Assembly (NCBI RefSeq): GCF_000359745.1
Contig: NZ_AQHN01000086.1
Coordinates: 1 to 64,000, forward strand
DNA length: 64,000 nucleotides
Direction: 5' to 3'
Source of the DNA: Rhizobium freirei PRF 81
Lineage (GTDB): Bacteria > Pseudomonadota > Alphaproteobacteria > Rhizobiales > Rhizobiaceae
In this document: positions 9,232 through 17,354 of the stretch, piece after piece
Layout of the letters: each line of letters opens with the position of its first letter
How positions within the stretch are numbered: position 1 is the stretch's first letter
Program-made: the position numbers and the translations under genes
The notes under the pieces: model-generated
Told to the model about the DNA's origin: nothing
Database searches by the model: none
What the model saw: only the letters and a program-made list of their open reading frames with translations

Positions 9232-10374
9232 TCAATGCGAGGTTCTGACCGACAAGATCGCCGCGGCCAAAGCCATCGCAGCTAGGCCTGCCGCCCCGAT
9301 CGGCAGCACCGACAAGTCATAATTTGCAATAAGCCTGCCGCCGACTACGGTACCGCCGGCAACGCCCACGTGCATTGCGGTGACATTCGCACCGATTATA
9401 ATGTCGCTCGGGCTTCGGCCGAGATCCGCAATATCGCTCTGGACGATCGGCGAAATCGACCAGCTCGCGCATCCCCAAATTGAAAGGCTGGCGAAAAAAA
9501 GATGCTGCTTTCTGACACGCATAGCAGCAACGTTGTGACGAGATAGATTGCAGGGCTCGCGACCAGCGCGAGCCGACGACCTGCGAGGTCAGAAAGAATA
9601 CCGGCCAGCACGCCCCCCGCCATGCCCGACGACCCGAAAACGGCGTAAAGAAAGGCCTCCCAGTGTGGCCCGAAGAACCCCTTGCTCGCGGCGTAAGAGG
9701 TCAAATAACTGAAGAGGGTGAAATGACCTGCAATGAACAAAATAGAAACACGCTGCGCCATCATCTGATTGCGATCCCGGAAATGAGCTAGATACAGTTT
9801 GCCAAAAGGCGAGCGCTTGCTCGGCGACCCGACATTCGGTAGCACGACGATTACAAGCCATATAGCGACGACAGATAGGCCAATCATTGCAAGGCCTACG
9901 GCGGCGCCAACCAATCAAATGTGTAATCCACACGCCCAGAGGTACCCCCAAAAAAAGCGAGCCGCTTATTCCAAGGTACACGGAGGCTATGGCACGAGCT
10001 CGATATCTTTCCGAGACGATCTGAACTGCACAACCGACGGCGCATACCGATATCTGCGCGCAAGCCATAGCCGTGATGATCCTCGAGGCGCTTATTGGGA
10101 GCAGCCCCGATCCACCGATCACAACCGGCACATTGCTCCCTGCAAAGATTGACATGGCCGCGAGGAGCGTCGGTTTTACATCGAAGCGATAGGAAATCAG
10201 TGTAGCTATCGGCGCGAAGAACGCGTAGGTGACCGAGAACACTGAAATGAGGATACTTGCTTCGGACTCGCCTACTCCAAGGCTGCCGGCTACATTCGGC
10301 AGCACCCCGATGAAAACGTTCTCGGCCAATCCGGTGATAAACACAGCAGTAGTGAGTACGAGAATTCGATTCAT
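9232..10374 (-). pseudogene. MFS exporter, broken by two frameshifts
   Basis: Three overlapping minus-strand frames together read as one major facilitator protein of the DHA1/AraJ type. The first part (start MNRILVLTTAVFITG at 10374) runs to HLIGWR near 9905. The second continues GAAVGLAMIGLSVVA to about 9520, and the third continues to 9232 with IWGCASWSISPIVQS and the last segments. Family length (about 380-400 residues) fits the joined product. A TTG at 10470 would overlap the methyltransferase stop and is an alternative start. It is the last gene of the pseudoazurin/radical SAM/methyltransferase run and probably exported its product. Sequencing error is an alternative to true decay. Confidence 0.75.
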
Positions 10375-10466
10375 ACCGCCAACTGCGCTGGATTGGCCGG
10401 CGCTTGCGCGGTCTCTTTTCCACCAGCTCTGCCCGATGCTCTCATCAGTCCTCGTATGCCCTGACT

Positions 10467-11435
10467 TCAATCAGTTTTTTGCGGGCCGAGATGGGCTCCT
10501 GCCTCATACCGATTGGACGCCCTGGGAACAGTTTGCAACGAGATCGGCTGCGTAAAGTACTCGTACTTGCCCGTCAGCACGCCTTGCGTGAATTGAAGCG
10601 CATGCTTGCCAAAGAACCACTCTTCAACAGCATAGCCGCGGGTCAGTTCGATTGGCGAGGTAAGGTTCAGTCCGGGCATTTCGATCCGATTGACCGTCGT
10701 CGGCCGGTTGCATAACAGTCTGAGGTCCTCAACGTGGATCCCGAGCGGGATCTTTTCGAACAAATCGCCAGGCAGAGCGTCGCTGTTCGACAGGTCGACT
10801 TTGGTGAATGGCAAAGGGCCGTCGGGTCCTGCCTTTCTAGAGAGGAACTTTTCTACGGCGTGGACATGCGTCGCAATCCCGGGATGGGAATCCCATTTCG
10901 CGTAAAAATCAGAGCGTAGTACCTGCCAGTCTGCATAGAGTGAGTCGAGATCGCCCCGATCAAATGAATTCGCGTGCCGGCACTCGTACGGGACCGGATA
11001 CCGGGAAGTCCCGATGATCGATGTAAAATTGTGAAATCCACCCTCGTTGGTCCGTTGTCTCAACTCGTTGATCAACGGAACCCACACATCCTTGGTCACA
11101 AAGTGCAACGACGAGTGTGCCAAAGCCAGGTCGTATCTCTCATCAGGGACGAAATCCTCGATTCTCCCTTCGATCACATCGATATTCAACGAATGTTCGT
11201 CTGCAACCGATCGCAGTTTTCTGACCGCGCTCGATGACGGTTCCAATGCAGTTACCGCATGCCCCCTGAATGCAAGAAAGAGAGCGTTCCTGCCTTCGCC
11301 GCATCCTAGGTCGACGACCATTGCGTTTCTTGGCAGTTGCTGTTCTATCTCATAGACTTCGACGCTTGGCCCGCCCATCGTCCAGACGTTGGGATCCGAA
11401 TAGCCTCGTTCCCAAAACCGCTCGCTGTTTTTCAT
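10467..11435 (-). CDS. SAM-dependent methyltransferase, class I
   Basis: The 322-residue protein has a Rossmann methyltransferase domain in its N-terminal half: motif I is VVDLGCGEGRNALFLAFRG (about residue 40) and the acidic loop ALEPSSSAV follows. The TehB/UbiE type is the nearest resemblance. The C-terminal 130 residues are not recognised and may bind the substrate. Its ATG overlaps the TGA of the radical SAM gene by four bases, so translation is coupled. The substrate is unknown. With the radical SAM gene and exporter it suggests synthesis of a small methylated compound. Confidence 0.8.
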   Translation of the reverse strand: MKNSERFWERGYSDPNVWTMGGPSVEVYEIEQQLPRNAMVVDLGCGEGRNALFLAFRGHAVTALEPSSSAVRKLRSVADEHSLNIDVIEGRIEDFVPDERYDLALAHSSLHFVTKDVWVPLINELRQRTNEGGFHNFTSIIGTSRYPVPYECRHANSFDRGDLDSLYADWQVLRSDFYAKWDSHPGIATHVHAVEKFLSRKAGPDGPLPFTKVDLSNSDALPGDLFEKIPLGIHVEDLRLLCNRPTTVNRIEMPGLNLTSPIELTRGYAVEEWFFGKHALQFTQGVLTGKYEYFTQPISLQTVPRASNRYEAGAHLGPQKTD

Positions 11436-12784
11436 TTAGGAACGTACCTTTCTTCACGGATTTTCACGTGGTCCGAGAAGAGATGATGCGCTATCAGGTT
11501 GCTGTACTTGTAACCTTTCCGGGTCAGAGCAATGGCGCCATCGCCCCGCAAATCGATGCAGCCTTCGACTTCCAGAGCATCTATCACCTCCAAAAAATCG
11601 GCGCGGAGGTCCCGTCCGAATCGTCGTGAATAATCTGCTTCTGAAAGCTGGTTGAGCGTAAGGTTAAGTATAAAATATCTCAACCGTTCTTCGGATTCGT
11701 CTAATATAACTCCGTATTTCAGCAAATTCCGACTAGTCATCTCGAGATGTATATAATCGTCGATGGCTTTGCCGACATTCTTCAGCGCGACGGCATAGTC
11801 GAGGCTGTAGTGATATTTCCCGTTATAACTTCGCGCGCCTGCTCCGATGCCTATCATCGGAACACCGAGGAAGTCAGAGGTTTCCTGGCCGTAGGCGCTG
11901 GTGCCTTCTGGAAGGCAGGTAAAACGGGTGAAAGATTCCTGTCGATACTCATTGTCCTGCATAAAATCGACATTGCTGTCGTAGATCTCATATTTGAGGC
12001 GGTCTTCCACATATTCTTGCGGTCGAGATCGCTGCTGCTTTTGCATAGCAGTGAGCGGCCGGCTGATCGCCGGATAAAGCGAAACGGTTGTTGGCCGAAA
12101 GGACAAAATCTGCTCCAGCGAGCGCTTCCAACTTTCCGGCGTTTGACGGAAGAGGCCGTAGATCAAGTCGAGATTGAAGTTATCGAAACGCTTGCGAACT
12201 GCTTCAATGGACGAAATCGACACAGAAACCTGATATGGGCGGCCGGACGCTCTCAGTTCGACGGAATCCATCGTTTGGATTCCCATGCTGATCCGGTTCA
12301 CGCCTTGGTTCTTCAAAAAATCCAGCAGTTCCCCCGACACAGTGTCGGGAGATCCTTCGACGCACACCTCGGTCGAACGGTCGATATTTGGAAAGCCATC
12401 TCGAACGGAAGAGAAAATCTGGGCCAGCCGATCGATGGGCAGGAGAGTTGGGGTTCCGCCGCCGATATAGACCGATGCGACAGATCTGTGACCGGCAAAT
12501 GTTGCATAAAGGCTTATCTGCCAGCAGATCTTTTCGACATAACGTCGAATAAGATCCTCCGTGTGCCGCGTGGTCAGAAAGAGCGTGCAATAGGTGCACC
12601 TATATCGGCAAAATGGCACATGTATGTATAACGCTACCGGCGCCTGGTCGTTTGAATCCCACACATCGCTCAATCGAATGTTTTCAAGCTCTTTATATGT
12701 CCGTTTTGGGGGGTAGCTGTATACATACGCCTTGAGGTCGCCTTTGCCGATGGCTTCCCTCAAGGAATTTGCAAATGATTGCAT
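11432..12784 (-). CDS. HemN/HemW-like radical SAM protein
   Basis: The 450-residue protein has a radical SAM domain with the iron-sulphur cluster motif CRYRCTYC (CX3CX2C) after LYIHVPFC, the SAM-binding GGGTPTLL, and a C-terminal HemW-type domain. It is a different, divergent relative of the real hemN at 25298, whose cluster motif is CPSICWYC. HemW-like proteins include haem chaperones and class C radical SAM methylases of natural-product pathways, and sequence alone does not decide. The start at 12784 has AGGAGAAAGGAG before it and lies 23 bases after the pseudoazurin stop. A methyltransferase overlaps its end by four bases, which favours a biosynthetic role over haem synthesis. Confidence 0.8.
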   Translation of the reverse strand: MQSFANSLREAIGKGDLKAYVYSYPPKRTYKELENIRLSDVWDSNDQAPVALYIHVPFCRYRCTYCTLFLTTRHTEDLIRRYVEKICWQISLYATFAGHRSVASVYIGGGTPTLLPIDRLAQIFSSVRDGFPNIDRSTEVCVEGSPDTVSGELLDFLKNQGVNRISMGIQTMDSVELRASGRPYQVSVSISSIEAVRKRFDNFNLDLIYGLFRQTPESWKRSLEQILSFRPTTVSLYPAISRPLTAMQKQQRSRPQEYVEDRLKYEIYDSNVDFMQDNEYRQESFTRFTCLPEGTSAYGQETSDFLGVPMIGIGAGARSYNGKYHYSLDYAVALKNVGKAIDDYIHLEMTSRNLLKYGVILDESEERLRYFILNLTLNQLSEADYSRRFGRDLRADFLEVIDALEVEGCIDLRGDGAIALTRKGYKYSNLIAHHLFSDHVKIREERYVPK

Positions 12785-12807
12785 GCTCCTTTCTCCTGCG
12801 GCCGGCA

Positions 12808-13251
12808 CTATTCGGCAATCTGCGCGAGGTCGGCGTCAAGGCGCTTGCGCACGAGATTTGGAACGGTTGCAGTCTTGATGGCATCGAGATTGGTGGGGCT
12901 GTCGCCAACTTGAATGAGGGCCACCATGCCCAAGCTCATATGCGGCGTGCATTTCACCACATAGGCCCCGGGCATATCGAGTTTTGCGCGATATTCCTCG
13001 TTCGCTTTAGATTTGAACTCCGGTGCGCCTTTTGGGATCAAACCTTTGAACGTTTCGACATTGTGTCCCTTATCAACCGGAATAAACGTCACCGTGTCGC
13101 CTGGTGCGATCTTCGTGAAACCTGGCTCAAAAACCATTGCGCCGTCCGTGCCCCTGTTCAACATCCGGATTTGGTGGTCCGCCGCCATCAGTGGCATCGC
13201 TGATGCGGTCAGCATCGCCGTTGCGACGATCGGACAGATTTTCAAACCCAT
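12808..13251 (-). CDS. azu: Pseudoazurin (blue copper electron carrier)
   Basis: This 147-residue periplasmic cupredoxin starts with a signal peptide ending near AMPLMAA. The copper ligands are H63 (GHNVE), C101, H104 and M109 (KCTPHMSLGM). Pseudoazurins give electrons to denitrification enzymes or cbb3 oxidases. A similar gene lies beside fixNOQP on other Rhizobium symbiotic plasmids (established knowledge). It is divergent from fixN and heads a leftward gene run. A weak FixK-like site at 13325-13338 lies about 75 bases before the start, a plausible activator distance. Confidence 0.92.
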   Translation of the reverse strand: MGLKICPIVATAMLTASAMPLMAADHQIRMLNRGTDGAMVFEPGFTKIAPGDTVTFIPVDKGHNVETFKGLIPKGAPEFKSKANEEYRAKLDMPGAYVVKCTPHMSLGMVALIQVGDSPTNLDAIKTATVPNLVRKRLDADLAQIAE

Positions 13252-13324
13252 TTCTGATCTCCTTTCGCGATAGCCCGATTAATTGTCCGCCCGAAGCTTT
13301 AGGCGCGAACGGGCTGACATTCCT

Positions 13325-13338
13325 TGAGATCGAGCAAT
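13325..13338 (-). promoter_or_regulatory. Weak FNR/FixK-type box before pseudoazurin
   Basis: On the plus strand it reads TTGAGATCGAGCAA, two mismatches from TTGAT-N4-ATCAA. It is centred about 80 bases before the pseudoazurin start, which leaves room for a class II promoter with a leader of about 40 bases. Confidence 0.35.
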
Positions 13339-13488
13339 CTTTGATCAATTTCTACGTCAAGCCCGCGCGCCGGTGTCCATCCGCGCGCGGACGAAGTCGC
13401 TGCGGCACTCGAGGGGCGCCTCATCCGCGGGTGATCAAAGCGCAGTTGGATGCAATCAGGTGATCATCAAACAAAATCGCGGCGTTCG

Positions 13489-13502
13489 TTGAGAGAGATC
13501 AA
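13489..13502 (+). promoter_or_regulatory. FixK-type anaerobox before fixN
   Basis: The sequence TTGAGAGAGATCAA fits the palindrome TTGAT-N4-ATCAA with one mismatch. It ends 93 bases before the fixN ATG. FixK/FnrN control of fixNOQP is well established in rhizobia, so this is the probable activator site. Confidence 0.65.
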
Positions 13503-13595
13503 GGACTGAGTGCCCGTCACGTGCGAATAGTTCCCAAAAGTGGCGAGAAAGGCGGCCGCCTTTGGCGTGGTCGTCTGTACATCGGGAAGCATGAC

Positions 13596-15212
13596 ATGAA
13601 TTACACCGCTGAAACCATGCTGGTTGCGGTCGGGGCTTTTTTGGCACTGGTCGGCGCGGGGGTCGCTCATGACCAGCTTTTTGCAACCCACATGGGGATA
13701 CTGTTCTTCTGTTTGCTAGCGGGCACGGTACTGCTTCTGCGGCGAATTGATTTTTCCCCCGTGACAGTGAGCGCCAAACCCAAAAACGGAGCCTATTTTG
13801 ACGAGGTCATCCGCTATGGATTGATTGCCACCGTCTTTTGGGGGGTGATCGGCTTCCTGATCGGTGTCGTGATCGCCCTGCAACTTGCCTATCCGGATCT
13901 GAACGTCGCGCCGTATTTCAATTTTGGTCGCTTGCGCCCACTTCATACCTCTGCCGTCATCTTCGCCTTCGGCGGCAACGGGTTGATAATGACCTCCTTT
14001 TACGTCGTCCAGCGCACCTGCCGAGCCCGGCTCTTCGGCGGCAATCTCGGTTGGTTCGTGTTCTGGGGATATCAACTTTTCATCGTCATGGCCGCGACCG
14101 GCTATGTTCTCGGGATCACGCAGGCTCGCGAATATGCCGAGCCCGAATGGTATGTCGACATCTGGCTCACCATTGTCTGGGTCGCCTATCTTGTCACCTT
14201 TTTGGGAACGATCCTGAAGCGCAAGGAGCCGCACATCTATGTCGCGAACTGGTTCTATCTGAGTTTCATCGTCACCATCGCCGTGCTGCATGTCGTCAAC
14301 AATCTCGCGATGCCGGTGTCTTTCCTTGGCTCAAAGAGCTATTCGCTATTTTCGGGCGTGCAGGGTGCCCTGACACAATGGTGGTACGGCCACAACGCCG
14401 TCGGCTTTTTCCTGACCGCCGGCTTCCTTGGCATGATGTACTATTTCGTACCGAAGCAGGCGAACCGCCCAATCTATTCCTATCGCCTGTCGATCATCCA
14501 TTTCTGGGCCCTGATCTTCATGTACATCTGGGCTGGTCCGCATCATCTGCATTACACGGCATTGCCCGATTGGGCGCAGACTTTGGGCATGGTCTTCTCG
14601 GTGATGCTGTGGATGCCTTCCTGGGGCGGCATGATCAACGGTCTGATGACTCTTTCGGGCGCCTGGGACAAGATCCGTACCGACCCGATCATCCGCATGA
14701 TGATCGTCGCGATCGCCTTTTATGGCATGTCGACCTTCGAAGGCCCGATGATGTCGGTCAAGACGGTCAACTCGCTCAGTCACTATACCGAATGGACCAT
14801 CGGTCACGTTCATTCCGGCGCGCTCGGCTGGGTCGGCATGATCACGTTCGGCGCCATCTACTACCTGACGCCAAAGCTCTGGGGGCGCGAGCGGCTTTAC
14901 AGCCTCCGTATGGTCAACTGGCATTTCTGGCTCGCCACGCTGGGCATCGTTATCTACGCCGCGGTGCTGTGGGTCGCCGGCATCCAGCAAGGCCTGATGT
15001 GGCGCGAATACAATAGTCAGGGTTTCCTCGTCTATTCCTTCGCAGAGACCGTGGCTGCGATGTTCCCCTATTATCTTCTGCGCGCCGTCGGTGGTGCTCT
15101 CTATCTGGCAGGGGGAGTGATCATGGCCTGGAACGTCGCAATGACCATCCGGGGCCGCCAGCGCGACGAAGCCGCGATCCCCAGCGCTTTCATCGCCAAG
15201 GCCGCCGAGTGA
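13596..15212 (+). CDS. fixN: cbb3-type cytochrome c oxidase subunit I (FixN)
   Basis: FixN is the catalytic haem-copper subunit of the high-affinity oxidase that lets bacteroids respire at nanomolar oxygen. The 538 residues start MNYTAETMLVAVGAFLALVG and have about twelve membrane segments. Conserved histidine blocks include NNLAMP, WYGHNAVGFFLTAG and WAGPHHLHYTALP. The start at 13596 has GGGAAG before it and matches FixN starts known to me; an earlier in-frame start at 13521 would overlap the promoter. It leads the operon fixN-O-Q-P and is probably activated by FixK. Confidence 0.96.
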   Translation: MNYTAETMLVAVGAFLALVGAGVAHDQLFATHMGILFFCLLAGTVLLLRRIDFSPVTVSAKPKNGAYFDEVIRYGLIATVFWGVIGFLIGVVIALQLAYPDLNVAPYFNFGRLRPLHTSAVIFAFGGNGLIMTSFYVVQRTCRARLFGGNLGWFVFWGYQLFIVMAATGYVLGITQAREYAEPEWYVDIWLTIVWVAYLVTFLGTILKRKEPHIYVANWFYLSFIVTIAVLHVVNNLAMPVSFLGSKSYSLFSGVQGALTQWWYGHNAVGFFLTAGFLGMMYYFVPKQANRPIYSYRLSIIHFWALIFMYIWAGPHHLHYTALPDWAQTLGMVFSVMLWMPSWGGMINGLMTLSGAWDKIRTDPIIRMMIVAIAFYGMSTFEGPMMSVKTVNSLSHYTEWTIGHVHSGALGWVGMITFGAIYYLTPKLWGRERLYSLRMVNWHFWLATLGIVIYAAVLWVAGIQQGLMWREYNSQGFLVYSFAETVAAMFPYYLLRAVGGALYLAGGVIMAWNVAMTIRGRQRDEAAIPSAFIAKAAE

Positions 15213-15219
15213 GAGAAAC

Positions 15220-15951
15220 ATGTCAATACTCGCCAAACACCAGATCATCGAGAAAAATGCTACCCTTCTGCTTGTCGGGTCGCTGTTGGTGGTCAGCATT
15301 GGCGGCATCGTCGAGATCGCGCCGCTGTTCTATCTCCAGAACACGATCGAGAAGGTGGAAGGCATGCGCCCGTACACGCCTCTCGAGCTGGCCGGGCGCA
15401 ATATCTACATCCGCGAAGGCTGCTATCTCTGCCATAGCCAGATGATCCGACCGTTCCGCGACGAAGTGGAGCGTTACGGCCATTATTCGCTCGCCGCCGA
15501 GTCCATGTATGACCATCCGTTCCAGTGGGGCTCGAAGCGCACGGGACCGGATCTGGCGCGTGTCGGCGGTCGTTATTCCAATGAGTGGCACGTCCAGCAT
15601 CTGTCCAACCCGCGCGAGGTGGTGCCGGAGTCGATCATGCCTACTTACGCCTTTCTCAAGGAGAGGGAGGTCACGGTTAAGGATATCGGCATGGATCTCA
15701 AGGCGAACGAGGATGTCGGCGTACCCTATAGCCAAGACATGCTGGCGAATGCGGAAGCCGACATGCGGGCGCAAGCCGATCCAAACGCAAATACGACGGA
15801 TCTGCTGGCGCGATATCCGAAAGCGAAGGTCGGCGATTTCGATGGCGATGCCGCCAGGCTGACCGAGGTGGACGCGCTCGTCGCATATCTGCAAATGCTC
15901 GGAACGCTGGTTGATTTCTCGACTTACGACGATGCCACCGGCTATCGCTGA
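15220..15951 (+). CDS. fixO: cbb3-type oxidase subunit II, mono-haem cytochrome c (FixO)
   Basis: FixO is a membrane-anchored cytochrome c that feeds electrons to FixN. The 243-residue protein has one N-terminal membrane segment and one haem c motif, CYLCH, in GCYLCHSQMIRPF near residue 70. It follows fixN by 7 bases. Length and composition are normal for the family. Confidence 0.96.
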   Translation: MSILAKHQIIEKNATLLLVGSLLVVSIGGIVEIAPLFYLQNTIEKVEGMRPYTPLELAGRNIYIREGCYLCHSQMIRPFRDEVERYGHYSLAAESMYDHPFQWGSKRTGPDLARVGGRYSNEWHVQHLSNPREVVPESIMPTYAFLKEREVTVKDIGMDLKANEDVGVPYSQDMLANAEADMRAQADPNANTTDLLARYPKAKVGDFDGDAARLTEVDALVAYLQMLGTLVDFSTYDDATGYR

Positions 15952-15960
15952 GGTGCCTCC

Positions 15961-16113
15961 GTGGAAACATACACTGCAATGCGTCACTTCGCCGACAGTT
16001 GGGGGCTCCTCGCACTGGCCTTGTTTTTCGTGGGGGCTATAGCCTTCACGCTCCGGCCAGGCAGCAAAAAAGGCGCCAACGAAGCCGCTGACATACCTTT
16101 AAAGGACGATTGA
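15961..16113 (+). CDS. fixQ: cbb3-type oxidase subunit FixQ
   Basis: A GTG-started frame of 50 residues (METYTAMRHFADSW...) has one membrane segment (LLALALFFVGAIAFTL) and a charged lysine-rich tail. This is the expected small CcoQ-like subunit that stabilises the oxidase. It sits 9 bases after fixO and 1 base before the fixP ATG. Confidence 0.92.
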   Translation: METYTAMRHFADSWGLLALALFFVGAIAFTLRPGSKKGANEAADIPLKDD

Positions 16114-16114
16114 G

Positions 16115-16978
16115 ATGTCGGACAAACCTATAGACGAACTCAGCGGCGTCGAAACAACGGGCCATGAGTGGGACGGCATCCGCGAACTCAACAATCCCAT
16201 GCCCCGATGGTGGGTGTGGACATTCTATGCCACGATCCTCTGGGCCGTCGGCTATGCCATCGCCTATCCCTCCATACCCCTGATCAGGGATACCACCAAA
16301 GGACTGATCGGGTTCTCAAGCCGGGCTGAACTGCAGCACGAAATGAACAACGCCAAGATTGAGCAGGCTCGCCTCGATGTTCTGATCGCCGCGAAATCCG
16401 TTGAAGAAATCGATGCCGACCCAACGCTGCGTGAGTTTGCAATTGCAGGCGGCGCCTCGGCCTTCAAGGTCAATTGCGCGCCGTGTCATGGCTCCGGTGC
16501 CACCGGCGCTCCGGGGTTTCCCAATCTAAACGACGACGATTGGCTATGGGGCGGCAGTCTTCCCGCCATTCAACAGACAATCGCTCATGGCATCCGCTTC
16601 GATGCCGATCCCGAGACGCATGTCTCTGAGATGCCCGCCTTCGGTGATGTACTCGAACGCACCCAGATACGCCAGGTAGCCGCTTACATTTGGGCCTTGA
16701 CCAACACAGTTTCCGATCCGGCAGCGGCCGACGCCGGCAAGCAGGTATTCCTCGACAATTGCGCCGTCTGTCATGGCGAAGACGACAGGGGAAAACAGGA
16801 GTTTGGCGCACCAAATCTCGCCGACGCGATCTGGCTTAAGGGGCGAGGGGAGCAAGCGATCATCCGCCAGGTGACCCTGCCCAAACACGGCGTTATGCCA
16901 GCTTGGTCTGCCCGGCTGGGCGAAACCACCGTGAAGGAGTTGACGGTGTTTGTTCATTCCTTGGGCGGTGGAAAATAG
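16115..16978 (+). CDS. fixP: cbb3-type oxidase subunit III, di-haem cytochrome c (FixP)
   Basis: FixP receives electrons from the bc1 complex or soluble carriers and passes them to FixO/FixN. The 287-residue protein has an N-terminal anchor (RWWVWTFYATILWAVGYAI) and two haem c motifs, CAPCH near residue 126 and CAVCH near 217, each with a distal methionine block (EMPAFG, GVMPAW). It closes the fixNOQP operon. Confidence 0.96.
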   Translation: MSDKPIDELSGVETTGHEWDGIRELNNPMPRWWVWTFYATILWAVGYAIAYPSIPLIRDTTKGLIGFSSRAELQHEMNNAKIEQARLDVLIAAKSVEEIDADPTLREFAIAGGASAFKVNCAPCHGSGATGAPGFPNLNDDDWLWGGSLPAIQQTIAHGIRFDADPETHVSEMPAFGDVLERTQIRQVAAYIWALTNTVSDPAAADAGKQVFLDNCAVCHGEDDRGKQEFGAPNLADAIWLKGRGEQAIIRQVTLPKHGVMPAWSARLGETTVKELTVFVHSLGGGK

Positions 16979-17354
16979 AAAAGAAAAATCACGAATTCAC
17001 GTGCATCACAATCTTTATGGCCTGATGGCGATACGGTCAGCAGTCGATCACGATCTTGTCTCTCTACGCAATGCGGTTGCGTTCGGACAGCCAGAAAACT
17101 TGCTCGTAGAACTGAAAAAGTTAGCAGCGTTTTGATTTCACTCAACGATCGCAAGCTAGCAAGCTGCTATTCTCCGGGCCTGGAGGACGTCCCTTCGTGC
17201 TGTGGCTCGTAGTTCCTCCGGGCCACACCCCCCTCCCGGAGTGTGGCTCTCCTTTTGATTGAGCCGATAGGCTTGCTTTTTCTCTCCCGGACTTGCGTCG
17301 AGAACGCTTGGTTCGTCAAATGCAGGATGAGGATCATCAACAGGATGGTATGCG
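16979..17354. other. Spacer between the fixNOQP and fixGHIS operons
   Basis: The 376 bases hold no gene. They contain one FixK-like box at 17132-17145 and the leader of fixG. Confidence 0.5.
17132..17145 (+). promoter_or_regulatory. FixK-type box before fixG
   Basis: TTGATTTCACTCAA matches TTGAT-N4-ATCAA with one mismatch. It is about 210 bases before the fixG start, so the leader would be long. Function is inferred from the site and from known FixK control of fixGHIS. Confidence 0.45.

Larger units (their letters stand above)
13252..13595. other. Divergent promoter region between pseudoazurin and fixN
   Basis: The 344 bases hold no gene but carry at least one good FixK-type box (13489-13502), facing fixN, and one weaker one (13325-13338), facing pseudoazurin. 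Confidence 0.6.

Noticed and set aside
14346..15308. A 320-codon open frame on the minus strand opposite fixN/fixO
   Set aside because: It is antisense to clear oxidase genes, has no known family and no RBS; it is a shadow frame.
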